The notes beneath the pieces were generated by a model. It did no database searches, was not told where the DNA came from, and was given only the letters and a program-made list of their open reading frames with translations. Position numbers and translations under genes: made by a program. Below are positions 38,144-47,754 of a stretch of 64,000 nt of DNA, one piece after another (the first letter of the stretch is position 1; each line of letters starts with the position of its first letter). The DNA lies in contig NZ_JABRWJ010000008.1 in the NCBI RefSeq assembly GCF_013266755.1, positions 1 through 64,000 on the forward strand. Direction: 5' to 3'. The stretch is from Pseudaquabacterium terrae. GTDB lineage: Bacteria; Pseudomonadota; Gammaproteobacteria; Burkholderiales; Burkholderiaceae_C.

Positions 38144-39937
38144 ATGCCCACGTCGACCGTCGACCATCCTCCTGCCGAACCCCTGGCCGGCCTCGGCGTG
38201 ACCGCGCTGCTGGACCAGGCGTCTGCACTGCAGCACAGCGGCCAGAACGGCGCCGCCGCCGCGCTGTACCAGCGTTGGCTTGCCGCCAACGACGGCCCGC
38301 TGCGCCATGTCGTGCTGTTCAACCTCGGCACGCTGCTGTCGACCTTGCAGCGTGATGCCGAGGCCGAAACCACCTACCGCGAGGCGCTGCAGCTGCAGCC
38401 CGATTTCGCGCACGCGCTGCTGAACCTCGGCCATGTGCTGGAGCGCCGCGGCGCGCATGACGAAGCGCTGGCCACCTGGCAGCGCGTGATCGACACGCAG
38501 GCCACGCCCGAGCTGCGCATGCATGCGCACAACAACCGCGGCCGTCTGTTCGAGCTGCTGCGCCGCTTCCCCGAGGCCGAGGCCGATCTGGTCGCCAGCC
38601 TGACGCTGGAGCCGCGCCAGTTCGACGCCATCCAGCACTACGTGCACCTGCGCCAGAAGCAGTGCAAGTGGCCGGCCGCCTTGCCCTTCGGCGACGTGAC
38701 GCCGCACATGCTGATGATCGGCACCTCGCTGCTGGCGATGATGAGCGAGAGCGACGACCCGGCGCTGCAGCTGCTGACCGCGCAGCGCTTCGTGCACGAG
38801 CGCTGCCCGAAGCCGCCGGCATTGCCGCTGCACAAGGCCGCGCCGAAGCGCAGCGGGCGCATCAGGATCGGCTACCTGTCCGGCGACCTGCACATGCATG
38901 CCGTGGGCCTCCTGATGCCCGAGCTGCTCGAATTGCACGACCGCTCGAAGTTCGAAGTCTGGGGCTTCTGCTGGACACCCGAATCGCAGCTGCCGCAGCG
39001 CCAGCGCCTGCTCGCCGCGCTCGACCAGCACGTGCGACTGGCTGGTGTCGACGACGCCACCGCCGCGAAGCTGATCGCCGAAGCCGGCATCGACGTGCTG
39101 GTCGACCTGCAGGGCCTGACCAGCGGCGCGCGGCCCGGCATCCTCGGCCACCGCGCGGCGCCGGTGCAGGTGAGTTATCTCGGCCTGCCCGGCACCTCGG
39201 CGCTGCCGGGTGTCGACTGGATCCTGGCCGACCGCTTCGTGATCCCCGAGCACGAGCAACGTTTCTACAGCGAGCGGCCGATCTACCTGCCGCACTGCTA
39301 CCAGGTCAGCGACCGCCGCCGCGACGTGGCGCCCACGCCGGAGCGCGCGACCTATGGCCTGCCCGACGACGCCTTCGTCTTCTGCTCGTTCAACAACAAC
39401 TTCAAGTTCACGCTGGACGTGTTCCAGGCCTGGATGCGCATCCTTCGGCAGGTGCCGGACAGCGTGCTGTGGCTGCTGGCCGACAATGACACCGCGCGCG
39501 CCAACATGCTGCGCGAGGCCGATGCCCACGGCATCGCGCGTGAGCGGCTGATCTTCGCGCCGCGCGTCGCGCCGCCCGAATACCTGGCGCGCTTCCAGCT
39601 GGCCGACCTGGTGCTCGACACCTTCCCGTACAACGCCGGCACCACCGCCAGCGACGCGCTGTGGATGGGCACGCCGATCCTCACGCTCGCCGGCCGCAGC
39701 TACATCTCGCGCATGGCCGGCAGCCTGCTGACGGCCGTCGGCCTGCCGGACCTGATCACCGAGACGCTCACCGACTACGAGCGCCTGGCGGTGGCGATCG
39801 GCCGCACGCCGGCGCGGGCCGCGTCGTACAAGCGTTATCTGGCCGAGCACGGCCGCCAGTCGCCACTGTTCGACCTGCCGCGGCTGGTGCGCGACATCGA
39901 AACCGAATTCGAGCGCCTGGCGCTCGCCCAGCGCTGA
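38144..39937 (+). CDS. TPR-containing GT41 (SPINDLY/OGT-like) glycosyltransferase
   Basis: A 597-aa cytosolic enzyme. TPR-type helices fill residues 20-165 (NLGTLLSTLQRDAEAETTYREALQLQPDF and the next repeat). The C-terminal catalytic part shows GT41 motifs: IGYLSGDLHMHAVG, the VDLQGLTSGARPGIL and VSYLGLPGTSALPGVDWILADRFVIP segments, FCSFNNNFKFTLDVFQAW, and DTFPYNAGTTASDALWMGTPILTLAGRSYISR. Family members transfer GlcNAc or hexoses to protein Ser/Thr or Asn. It overlaps the following ABC exporter gene by ATGA, so the likely target is the protein exported by that type I system. The target protein is not in the window. Confidence 0.9.
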   Translation: MPTSTVDHPPAEPLAGLGVTALLDQASALQHSGQNGAAAALYQRWLAANDGPLRHVVLFNLGTLLSTLQRDAEAETTYREALQLQPDFAHALLNLGHVLERRGAHDEALATWQRVIDTQATPELRMHAHNNRGRLFELLRRFPEAEADLVASLTLEPRQFDAIQHYVHLRQKQCKWPAALPFGDVTPHMLMIGTSLLAMMSESDDPALQLLTAQRFVHERCPKPPALPLHKAAPKRSGRIRIGYLSGDLHMHAVGLLMPELLELHDRSKFEVWGFCWTPESQLPQRQRLLAALDQHVRLAGVDDATAAKLIAEAGIDVLVDLQGLTSGARPGILGHRAAPVQVSYLGLPGTSALPGVDWILADRFVIPEHEQRFYSERPIYLPHCYQVSDRRRDVAPTPERATYGLPDDAFVFCSFNNNFKFTLDVFQAWMRILRQVPDSVLWLLADNDTARANMLREADAHGIARERLIFAPRVAPPEYLARFQLADLVLDTFPYNAGTTASDALWMGTPILTLAGRSYISRMAGSLLTAVGLPDLITETLTDYERLAVAIGRTPARAASYKRYLAEHGRQSPLFDLPRLVRDIETEFERLALAQR

Positions 39938-42126
39938 TGCAAGCCGTCGAGCTTCAACCGCAAGCCGCCGGCACCGAAGCGCCGGCATGGCGCTTCGAGA
40001 CCGATCCGCTCGCGCAGGCCCTGGCCTGGCTGACCAAGCACCACGGCCGCGAGCGCTCGGTCGAATCGCTGCTGGCGAACCAGCCAGTGGCCGGTGCACT
40101 GGCGCCCGCGCTGGCGCTGCGCGTGCTCGACGATGCCGGCTACAACGCCGGCGTCATCGCGCGCCGGATCGACGAGCTGCATGCGCTGCTGCTGCCCGCG
40201 GTGCTGCTGTGCCGCGACGGCGCGGCGCTGATCCTGACGCGGCGCGATGCGGCGAGCGGCGAGTGCGAGATCGTCGTGCCCGGCAAGCCCTGGCTGCAGC
40301 GCACGCTCAACGACGCCGATCTGGCACGCGACTACCTCGGTCATGCGCTGGTCGCGACGCCCCGCACGCAGCCGCGCGCCGCCACCGGTGATGCCGCCGC
40401 GGTGATCGAGCCCGGCCGCCACTGGCTGTGGGGCACGCTGCGCCGCTTCCTGCCGTACTACCGCTCGGCCCTGCTCGCCGCGCTGCTCTCCAATGCGCTG
40501 ATGCTGGTCACCGGCATCGTCACCTCGGTCGTCTACGACAAGGTGATTCCGAACAAGGCGCTGGTCACGCTGTGGGCGCTGGCCGCGGCGGGCGGCATCG
40601 CGCTGATCTTCGACCTGGCGGCACGACAACTGCGCGCCTACCTGATCGACCTCGCCGGCCGCAAGGCCGACCTGCTGGTGGGCGCCGCGCTGTTCCGCCA
40701 GAGCCTGGCTGTGCGCATGGAGCACCGCCCCGACTCGTCGGGCGCCTACGCCCACATCCTCGGCCAGATCGAGACGGTGCGCGAGTTCTTCTCGTCGGCC
40801 ACGCTGTCGGCGATCTCGGACCTGCCGTTCATCATCATCTTCGTCGCGATGACCTTCCTGATCGGCGGCCCGCTCGGCTGGGTGCTGCTGATCACGATCC
40901 CGATCATCCTGGGCATCGCGCTGCTGATCCAGGGCCAGCTGCGGCGCGCGATGTCGGCCAACATGCAGCAGCTCGCCGACCTGCACGGCGTGCTGGTCGA
41001 AGCCGTCGACGGCATGGAAGACCTGAAGGCCGCCGGCGCGCAAGGCCGCTTCCTGCAGCGCTATGAAGCCTCGAACGCCGCCGCCGCCGAGACGATGCTG
41101 CGCTCGCGCCGCATCACCGCGTGGACGATGAACCTCACCAGCGTTGCGCAGCAGGCGGTGACGCTGGTGATGCTGGTGTGGGGCGTGCACCTGATCCAGG
41201 ACAAGGTGATCACCGGCGGCGCGCTGATCGGCGCCGTGATGTTCGCGATGCGCGGCATTGCCCCCTTGACCAGCGTCGTGATGCTGGCCACGCGCTTCCA
41301 GGGCGCGATGGCCGCGATGCGCGCGCTGAACCGCGTGATGCAGCAGCCGACCGAACAGGAGCCCGGCAAGCAATACCTGCCGCCGCGCGCCTTCAGCGGC
41401 AGGCTCGGCCTGCACGATGCCAGCTTCGCCTACCCGCCGCCCGCCGACGATCCCGGTGCACCGGCGCCGCGCGTGCTGAAGAACGTCACGCTGCAGTTCG
41501 CGCCGGGTGAGCGCGTCGCCATCCTCGGCCGCATCGGCAGCGGCAAGTCGACGATCCTGCGCCTGCTCGCCGGGCTGTACCAGCCGGCCGATGGCCAGGT
41601 CGAAGTCGACGGCATCGACCTGCGCCAGATCGACCCGGCGGATTACCGCGCGCAGGTCGGTTTCGTCGGCCAGGACCCGCGCCTGTTCAACGGCACGCTG
41701 CGCGACAACGTGCTGCTCGACCGCCCGGCGGCCGACCCCGCACGGCTGGCCGAAGTGGCGCAGCTGACCGGGCTGGCGCGCCTCGTGGCCGCTCATCCTC
41801 AGGGTTGGGAACTGCCGGTCGGGCAGGCCGGCTCGCTGCTGTCGGGGGGCCAGCGCCAGCTCGTCGCGCTGGCGCGCTGCCTGATCACGCAGCCGAAGAT
41901 GCTGTTGATGGACGAGCCGACGAGCTCGATGGATGCCCAGTCCGAAGCCGCCTTCCTGCGCCAGTTGCACGAGGCGGCCCCCGGCTGCACGCTGCTCGTC
42001 GTCACGCATCGCCCGGCGGTGCTGGAGCTCGTCAACCGGATCATCGTCGTCGACAACGGCCGCGTCGTGATGGACGGCCCGAAGACGCAAGTGCTGGCCG
42101 CGCTCGCCGGCAAGGGGAACGGCTGA
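39937..42126 (+). CDS. Type I secretion ABC transporter (LapB-like permease/ATPase)
   Basis: A 729-aa inner-membrane exporter. Residues about 15-140 form a C39-peptidase-like domain without the catalytic Cys, as in LapB/HlyB. The transmembrane domain covers about 165-440. The ATPase domain has Walker A GRIGSGKST, signature LSGGQRQ and Walker B LLMDEPTSSMD. The GT41 gene overlaps its start (ATGA) and the adaptor gene overlaps its end by one base. Such exporters secrete large repeat adhesins or RTX proteins without cleaving a leader. The TolC-like partner and the substrate are not encoded here. Confidence 0.93.
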   Translation: MQAVELQPQAAGTEAPAWRFETDPLAQALAWLTKHHGRERSVESLLANQPVAGALAPALALRVLDDAGYNAGVIARRIDELHALLLPAVLLCRDGAALILTRRDAASGECEIVVPGKPWLQRTLNDADLARDYLGHALVATPRTQPRAATGDAAAVIEPGRHWLWGTLRRFLPYYRSALLAALLSNALMLVTGIVTSVVYDKVIPNKALVTLWALAAAGGIALIFDLAARQLRAYLIDLAGRKADLLVGAALFRQSLAVRMEHRPDSSGAYAHILGQIETVREFFSSATLSAISDLPFIIIFVAMTFLIGGPLGWVLLITIPIILGIALLIQGQLRRAMSANMQQLADLHGVLVEAVDGMEDLKAAGAQGRFLQRYEASNAAAAETMLRSRRITAWTMNLTSVAQQAVTLVMLVWGVHLIQDKVITGGALIGAVMFAMRGIAPLTSVVMLATRFQGAMAAMRALNRVMQQPTEQEPGKQYLPPRAFSGRLGLHDASFAYPPPADDPGAPAPRVLKNVTLQFAPGERVAILGRIGSGKSTILRLLAGLYQPADGQVEVDGIDLRQIDPADYRAQVGFVGQDPRLFNGTLRDNVLLDRPAADPARLAEVAQLTGLARLVAAHPQGWELPVGQAGSLLSGGQRQLVALARCLITQPKMLLMDEPTSSMDAQSEAAFLRQLHEAAPGCTLLVVTHRPAVLELVNRIIVVDNGRVVMDGPKTQVLAALAGKGNG

Positions 42127-43364
42127 TGGGCTGGCTGAGCGCACGATCGTCGAACGGCGCCGCGGTGCTGCGCGCCGACGACCTGGCCTATGTGTCGATG
42201 CAGGACGCTGCGCAGATCGCCGAGCCGGCGCGCGCGGCGGCCTGGGCGCTGTGGCTGATGCTCGCCGTGCTGGCCGCGGCGGTCGGCTGGTCGGCGTTGG
42301 CGCGTGTCGACATGATCACGCGCGGTGATGCACGGGTCATTCCCGAAGGCCGCGAGCAGGTCATCGCCAGCCTCGAAGGCGGCATCCTGCGTGAGCTGCT
42401 GGTGCGCGAAGGTGACGCGGTGAAAGCCGGCCAGCCGCTCGCGCTGCTCGACCCGACACGCTTCGAATCGGTGCAAGCCGAAGGCCAGATCAAGCGCCTC
42501 GCGCTGCGCGCGGCGATCGCCCGCGCGCAGGCCGAGACCACCGGCCAGCCGCTGCGCTTCGGCCCCGAGCTGAAGGACGCCAAGGGGCCGGTGGCGGCAG
42601 AGACCACCTCGTACCAGGCGCGCGCTCGCGCGCTGCACGAAGCGGTGGCGATGAGCCAGCGCAACCTGGCGCTGCTGGAGAAGGAGCTGGGCGTCGCCGA
42701 ATCGATGTCCGCGAAGGGCCTGATGAGCGAGGTCGAGGTGATGCGCGTGCGGCGCCAGGTCAACGACCTGAACCTGCAGGTGCAGGAGCGCATCAACCGC
42801 TTCCGCCAGGATGCCAGCGCGGAATTGACGCGGCTGCAGACCGAGCTGACGCAGCTGGAAGAGAACCTCGTCGTGCGCGACGACGCGGTCAAGCGCACGA
42901 CGCTGACGTCGCCGGTCAACGGCCTCGTCAAGCAGATCCGCAACCACACCGTCGGCGGCATCGTCGGCCCGGGCGCGGCGCTGATGGAGATCGTTCCGGT
43001 GGGCGACAAGGTGCTGGTCGAGATGCGCGTGAAGCCCGGCGAGATCGGCTTCCTGCAGGTCGGCCAGACCGCCGAGATCAAACTGACGGCCTACGACTTC
43101 ACCGTCTACGGCAGCCTGACCGGCAGCGTCAAGTCGATCAGCCCGGACGCGCTCGGCGATGCGGAGCGCGCCGGCGCGCCCGACGCCACCTGGTACCGCG
43201 CGCTGGTCGAGGCCGACCGCTCGACGCTGCAGGCCGGCGGCAAGCCGCTGGCGGCGATTCCCGGGATGACCGGCACGGCCGAGGTCAATGTCGGCGAGCG
43301 CACGGTCCTGAGCTACCTGATGCGGCCGATGATGAAGGCGCGCGAGGCGTTCCAGGAGCGCTGA
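42126..43364 (+). CDS. Type I secretion membrane fusion protein (HlyD/LapC-like)
   Basis: A 412-aa periplasmic adaptor. One transmembrane helix (about 38-58) is followed by a biotinyl-lipoyl-like segment (GGILRELLVREGDAVKAGQPLALLD). A long coiled coil (about 150-245) comes next, then a beta-barrel domain with LTSPVNGLVKQIRNHTVGGIVGPGAALMEIVPVGDKVLVE and the typical C-terminal AEVNVGERTVLSYLMRPMMKAREAFQER. It is the last gene of the GT41-LapB-LapC operon. Confidence 0.94.
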   Translation: MGWLSARSSNGAAVLRADDLAYVSMQDAAQIAEPARAAAWALWLMLAVLAAAVGWSALARVDMITRGDARVIPEGREQVIASLEGGILRELLVREGDAVKAGQPLALLDPTRFESVQAEGQIKRLALRAAIARAQAETTGQPLRFGPELKDAKGPVAAETTSYQARARALHEAVAMSQRNLALLEKELGVAESMSAKGLMSEVEVMRVRRQVNDLNLQVQERINRFRQDASAELTRLQTELTQLEENLVVRDDAVKRTTLTSPVNGLVKQIRNHTVGGIVGPGAALMEIVPVGDKVLVEMRVKPGEIGFLQVGQTAEIKLTAYDFTVYGSLTGSVKSISPDALGDAERAGAPDATWYRALVEADRSTLQAGGKPLAAIPGMTGTAEVNVGERTVLSYLMRPMMKAREAFQER

Positions 43365-43426
43365 CGCACCCCGGGGAAGGCACGCCGGTTGCCCAAAGCG
43401 GGCAATCGCGACTTCGGGGTTCTCCC

Positions 43427-44206
43427 ATGAATCAGAACAGCGCCGCCGGTTTCACTGCCGCGGCACCGCCTTCCATCGGCTTGTTCGGCATCGAGCCCTG
43501 GCGTGCCTTGTACGAGTACGTCGGCATGCGGCTGATGGACCAGGACAAGATGCCGCCCGGCGACGGTCATCCGGTCGTGATGTTTCCCGGGCTCGCGTCC
43601 GATCGCCATGCGCTGATGCCGCTGCGCAAGTGCTGCGAGTCGCTCGGCTACACGGTCTACGACTGGGAGCAGGGCTTCAACACCGGTCCGCCGGCGGCGA
43701 TCGAACCCTGGCTCGGTGCGCTGGCCGATCATGTGCGATCGATCGCGCGCCGGCATGGCGGCCGCCGCGCCAGCCTGCTCGGCTGGAGCCTGGGCGGCGT
43801 CTATGCGCGCGAGGTCGCCAAGCTCGCGCCGCGCTGCACGCGCCATGTCATCACGCTGGGCACGCCCTTCGCGGGCACCGGGCGCGAGAACAACGTTGCC
43901 TGGATCTATCGCCTGCTCAACGGCGAGCGCCCGATGATCGACGAGGCGCTTGCCGCGCGGCTGCGCACCAATCCGCCGGTGCCGACGACATCGATCTACA
44001 GCCGCACCGATGGCATCGTCGCCTGGCAGGCCTGCCTGCTCGAGGAGGCGGACCAGGCGGAAAACGTCGAGGTCGACGGCAGCCACGTCGGGCTGGGCTG
44101 GAATGCCGCCGTGCTGCGCATCGTCGCCGACCGGCTGGCGCAGCGCGAAGGCGCGTGGCAGCGCTGGTCCGGCGCTGGCGCGGCGGGCCACGGGTGCCCG
44201 AGCTGA
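43427..44206 (+). CDS. Alpha/beta hydrolase, lipase-like
   Basis: A 259-aa soluble enzyme. The nucleophile elbow GWSLGG lies near residue 119, with an oxyanion region VVMFPGLASDRHALMPLRKC, a likely acid in YSRTDGIVAWQ and a catalytic His in VDGSHVGLGWN. This arrangement fits a PGAP1/triacylglycerol-lipase-type hydrolase. No signal peptide is evident. It is on its own between the secretion operon and a small membrane-protein gene, which begins 14 nt later and may be co-transcribed. Confidence 0.82.
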   Translation: MNQNSAAGFTAAAPPSIGLFGIEPWRALYEYVGMRLMDQDKMPPGDGHPVVMFPGLASDRHALMPLRKCCESLGYTVYDWEQGFNTGPPAAIEPWLGALADHVRSIARRHGGRRASLLGWSLGGVYAREVAKLAPRCTRHVITLGTPFAGTGRENNVAWIYRLLNGERPMIDEALAARLRTNPPVPTTSIYSRTDGIVAWQACLLEEADQAENVEVDGSHVGLGWNAAVLRIVADRLAQREGAWQRWSGAGAAGHGCPS

Positions 44207-44220
44207 GCGGGAGGCCCCGC

Positions 44221-44649
44221 ATGCCGCTGCAGGCCGCCTACTCGAGCTTCTCGCGTGCCGCCTCGCGCCTGTGCGGGCGGCCGGCCGCCTTCGTGCTGGC
44301 CTGCGGCGTGGTCGTCGCCTGGGCGCTCACCGGTCCGCTGTTCGGGTTCAGCGACACCTGGCAGCTGGTGATCAACACCGGAACCACCATCGTCACCTTC
44401 CTGATGGTGTTCCTGATCCAGAACGCGCAAAGCCGCGACACCGAGGCGATCCAGGTCAAGCTCGATGAGCTGATCCGCGCGACGCAGGGCGCGCACAACG
44501 TGCTGCTCGACGTCGAAGACCTCGGCGAGGAGGCGCTCGACAAGCTGCGCACGCAGTACGTCAACCTGGCGCAGTCGGCACGCGACGACGCGGCGCCAGC
44601 GACCGACGACGAGCGCGACGCTGCGTCCACGCGACAGCCGGCTTCGTAG
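44221..44649 (+). CDS. Low-affinity iron permease family membrane protein
   Basis: A 142-aa protein with two transmembrane helices (PAAFVLACGVVVAWALTGPLF and WQLVINTGTTIVTFLMVFLIQ). The conserved continuation QNAQSRDTEAIQVKLDELIRATQGAHN is diagnostic of the bacterial low-affinity iron permease family (PF04120). The C-terminal tail is charged. The iron role is borrowed from the yeast homologue Fet4 and is unproven in bacteria. Confidence 0.88.
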   Translation: MPLQAAYSSFSRAASRLCGRPAAFVLACGVVVAWALTGPLFGFSDTWQLVINTGTTIVTFLMVFLIQNAQSRDTEAIQVKLDELIRATQGAHNVLLDVEDLGEEALDKLRTQYVNLAQSARDDAAPATDDERDAASTRQPAS

Positions 44650-44710
44650 GTAGGGACAGCCGCGGCGGAACCATTCGTTTCGCCGCCCTGATCCTGTAAC
44701 CTGCCGGCCG

Positions 44711-45304
44711 ATGAATGCTGTCGCTCCCGCCCGAACGAACGAAGAACTGGCTCGCCTGCTCGGCCGCGTCGCCCTGCAGGACCGCCGGGCCTTCGAACAG
44801 GTCTACCGGCTCACCTCCGCCCACCTGCTCGGCCTGGCCGAGGGCGTGCTCGGCCGCCGCGACCGGGCCGAGGACGTGCTGCAGGAGGCCTTCATGAACG
44901 TCTGGTACGGCGCGGCCGGTTTCAACCCGGCGATCGCGACGCCGATGACCTGGCTGATCAACATCGTGCGCAACAAGGCGATCGACAAGCTGCGCAGCGG
45001 CAAGGCCGAGCGCGCGGCGACGGTGGAGCTCGACGACGAAGCGATGGCGCTGCCGGCCGATGCCGCGCAGCAGCCGCAGGCCCTCTTCGACGACAGCATC
45101 AAGCGGCTGCGCATCGACGGCTGCATGGGCGAGCTGTCGGCGCAGCAGCGCCAGGCCATTGCGCTGGCGTATTACCGCGGCCTCGTGCACACCGAGATCG
45201 CCGAAAGCCTGAATGCACCCCTGGGCACCGTGAAGGCCTGGGTGCGGCGCGGCATCGACCGCCTGAAGAGCTGCCTCGAGGCAGCCGGCGTGCAAGCCGC
45301 CTGA
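44711..45304 (+). CDS. ECF-type RNA polymerase sigma factor (SigK-like)
   Basis: A 197-aa sigma-70 family factor. Region 2 reads FEQVYRLTSAHLLGLAEGVLGRRDRAEDVLQEAFMNVWYGA, then TWLINIVRNKAIDKLR. Region 4 reads LSAQQRQAIALAYYRGLVHTEIAESLNAPLGTVKAWVRRGIDRLKSCL. The gene is followed after 24 nt by its likely membrane anti-sigma factor, which gives the usual two-gene stress module. The upstream gap has a GGAAC string at 44668-44672 that could be an autoregulatory -35. Confidence 0.93.
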   Translation: MNAVAPARTNEELARLLGRVALQDRRAFEQVYRLTSAHLLGLAEGVLGRRDRAEDVLQEAFMNVWYGAAGFNPAIATPMTWLINIVRNKAIDKLRSGKAERAATVELDDEAMALPADAAQQPQALFDDSIKRLRIDGCMGELSAQQRQAIALAYYRGLVHTEIAESLNAPLGTVKAWVRRGIDRLKSCLEAAGVQAA

Positions 45305-45328
45305 ATTCGAAGACGTTGGGAATCACTC

Positions 45329-46078
45329 ATGAACTACCTGCAGCCGCAACGCCTGGACGCGCTGGCGCGCGACTACGCGCTCGGCACGATGACCGGCGGC
45401 GCGCGACGCCGCTTCGAGCGCCTGCTGCGCGACCACGCGCCGGTGCGCGGCGCGGTCGTCACCTGGTCGGGCCGCCTCGCGCACCTGGCCAATTCCATTC
45501 CGCCGAAGCCGCCGAGCGACGCGGTGTGGAACAGCCTGCAGCAGCGGCTCTTCCCGGGTGAAGCGTCGAAGGCCGAGCGACAGCCCTGGTGGCGCGCCTG
45601 GTTCGGCGCCAACACCTGGCGCGGCGCGGCCGGCGGCGTGCTGGCCGGGCTGGCGCTGGCTCTGGTCGTCGTGCGCCAGCAGCCCGAGTGGCTGGGCGTC
45701 GAGGCGCACCAGGAAGCGTTGCCGCAAAGTTACGTCGGGCTGCTGAGCAATGCCCAGGGCGTGCCGGCGGTGCTGGCCAGCTCGCGCCGCCAGGGCCGGC
45801 AGCTCAGCGTCAAGCTGCTGCAGCCGCTGGCGATCCCCGAAGGCCGCGTCGCGCAGCTGTGGGCGCTGCCGAAGGACGGCGCGCCGTTCCCGGTCGGCGT
45901 CGTGCCGGCGGGCGTTGCGCAGGGCAAGTCGGTGCTGCTGCCGCTGACGGACTCGTCGGAAAAGCTGTTCTTCACGGTGCCGCGGCTGGCGGTCAGCCTC
46001 GAACCGGCGCCGGCGAAGGCCGGCGACAAGCCGAGCGCGGAATTCCTGTTGTCGGGGCCTTGCGTAAAGCTTTGGTAG
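45329..46078 (+). CDS. Anti-sigma factor, RskA-like
   Basis: A 249-aa membrane protein. The N-terminal cytosolic domain (LDALARDYALGTMTGGARRRFERLLRDHAPVRGAVVTWSGRLAHLA) is the sigma-binding ZAS-like part. One transmembrane helix follows near residues 98-112. The periplasmic RskA domain carries LWALPKDGAPFPVGVVPAG and ends CVKLW. It should hold the upstream sigma factor inactive until a periplasmic signal triggers its release. Confidence 0.88.
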   Translation: MNYLQPQRLDALARDYALGTMTGGARRRFERLLRDHAPVRGAVVTWSGRLAHLANSIPPKPPSDAVWNSLQQRLFPGEASKAERQPWWRAWFGANTWRGAAGGVLAGLALALVVVRQQPEWLGVEAHQEALPQSYVGLLSNAQGVPAVLASSRRQGRQLSVKLLQPLAIPEGRVAQLWALPKDGAPFPVGVVPAGVAQGKSVLLPLTDSSEKLFFTVPRLAVSLEPAPAKAGDKPSAEFLLSGPCVKLW

Positions 46079-46184
46079 GTAGGAAATTCTTCACGCGGCG
46101 GACCGCGTCCGTCGCAGGACGTGATGTCGTAAGTGCGCCCAGGACGCCACCCCCGGCGGCCACGAACCGAAGAGGAAGCCACCC

Positions 46185-46670
46185 ATGAAGACCATCGCTC
46201 TGCTGAACACCCTGTCCCGTTTTGCCGCCGTGGCCGCGCTGGCCGCCAGCTCCACCGCCTTCGCCGCCGACTCCACGCCGGCTCCGTCGCCGGCGGCCGA
46301 CAAGCTCTCTGCCGCGCGCGCCGAGATCAAGGCCGAGCGCTGGAAGGCGGCGATCGAGGAGCTGGTGAAGGTCAACGACACCAGCAGCGCCGACTGGAAC
46401 AACCTGATGGGCTACAGCATGCGCAAGGCCAAGTCGCCCGACTATCCGGCCGCCGAGCGCTACTACAACGAGGCGCTGCGCATCGATCCGAAGCACCGCG
46501 GCGCGCTCGAGTACTCGGGCGAGCTGTACCTGGTGCTCGGTGACTTGCCCAAGGCCGAGGAGCGGCTGTCGGCGCTCGACAAGGCCTGCTTCCTGCCGTG
46601 CGACGAGCACAAGGAGCTGAAGAAGGCGGTCGCCAAGTTCAAGGCCAACGGCAACAAGTACACGCCGTAA
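46185..46670 (+). CDS. Periplasmic TPR protein
   Basis: A 161-aa exported protein with a signal peptide cut after AASSTAFA. The mature part has TPR-like helices (AARAEIKAERWKAAIEELVKV; YSMRKAKSPDYPAAERYYNEALRIDPKHRGALEYSGELYLVLGDLPKAEERL) and a CFLPC pair near residue 138 that may form a disulfide. It follows the sigma/anti-sigma pair after 106 nt and could be a target of that sigma factor. The partner protein is unknown. Confidence 0.85.
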   Translation: MKTIALLNTLSRFAAVAALAASSTAFAADSTPAPSPAADKLSAARAEIKAERWKAAIEELVKVNDTSSADWNNLMGYSMRKAKSPDYPAAERYYNEALRIDPKHRGALEYSGELYLVLGDLPKAEERLSALDKACFLPCDEHKELKKAVAKFKANGNKYTP

Positions 46671-46713
46671 GCGCACTGGCCGGGTCGGGCAGGGCGTTCC
46701 CGCACAATGCGGC

Positions 46714-47670
46714 ATGCCCGCCGCCGCCCCGTTTCGTGCGACTGCTGCCGCCCTGCGGCGGCGTGTGCTCGCGCTGACCGCAGTGGCCGGGTGCGCACTC
46801 TGGGCCGGCCCGTTGGCCGCTGCCGACGCCCCGGCCGATTCCTTCACGCTGCGCAAGATCCGCGAGGTCGGCGTGATCTCGATCGGCTACCGCGAAGCGT
46901 CGGTGCCGTTTTCGTACCTCGACGAGCAGCAACGCCCGGTCGGCTACTCGATGGCCATCTGCGATCACGTCGTGCAGGCCGTCAAGGCGCGGCTGGGGCT
47001 GCGCGAGCTCGAGAGCCGCTACGTGCCGGTCAGCTCGGCCACTCGCATCCCGCTGGTCTCCAACGGCAGCGTCGACCTCGAGTGCGGCGTGACGACCAAC
47101 AACATCGAGCGCCAGCGCAAGGTGGCCTTCAGCGTCACGACCTTCGTCGCCGCGAGCAAGCTGCTGTCGAAGAAGACGCAGCCGGTGGCGCGCATCGACG
47201 ACCTGCGCGGCAAGGCGGTCACGTCGACGGTCGGCACCACCAGCCTGCGCTACCTGCAGGAACTGGCCGACGAGCGCGGCATCGCCATGCGCATCATCGC
47301 TGCGAAGGACGATGCCGAGGCCTTCCGCCTCGTCGAGACCGGCCGCGCCGCCGCCTACGCGATGGACGACGTGCTGCTGCGCGGCACCATCGCCGCCGCG
47401 CGCAAGCCCGACGACTACATGGTTTCCGACGAGGCGCTGTCGGTCGAGCCCTACGGGATCATGCTGAACCGCGACGATCCCGAGTTCAAGCGCCTGGTCG
47501 ACGACACCATCGTCGGCCTCTTCAAGAGCGGCGAGATCCACCGGCTGTACCGGCGCTGGTTCCAGTCGCAGATCCCCGGCGGCATCAACCTCGCGCTGCC
47601 GATGCATCCGGCGATGCGGCGGGTGGTCGACAAGCCGACCGATTCGGGCGATCCGGCGCACTACCGCTAG
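46714..47670 (+). CDS. Amino-acid ABC transporter substrate-binding protein (SBP family 3)
   Basis: A 318-aa periplasmic binding protein with an N-terminal signal peptide. Family-3 features are clear: FTLRKIREVGVISIGYREASVPFSYLDEQQRPVGYSMAIC, then SVDLECGVTTNNIERQRKVAFS, a hinge GKAVTSTVGTTSLR, and FKSGEIHRLYRRWFQSQIP. It resembles glutamate/aspartate GltI-type proteins. No permease or ATPase genes lie beside it, so it is an orphan component or serves a distant transporter. Confidence 0.9.
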   Translation: MPAAAPFRATAAALRRRVLALTAVAGCALWAGPLAAADAPADSFTLRKIREVGVISIGYREASVPFSYLDEQQRPVGYSMAICDHVVQAVKARLGLRELESRYVPVSSATRIPLVSNGSVDLECGVTTNNIERQRKVAFSVTTFVAASKLLSKKTQPVARIDDLRGKAVTSTVGTTSLRYLQELADERGIAMRIIAAKDDAEAFRLVETGRAAAYAMDDVLLRGTIAAARKPDDYMVSDEALSVEPYGIMLNRDDPEFKRLVDDTIVGLFKSGEIHRLYRRWFQSQIPGGINLALPMHPAMRRVVDKPTDSGDPAHYR

Positions 47671-47754
47671 CCCTCCCGCAGCTTTTCGGCCCTGGCGCTG
47701 GACGAGATGGCCGCGGCGGCTGCCGCGCGACTTCAGTGCCTACGGCTGCGCGCC

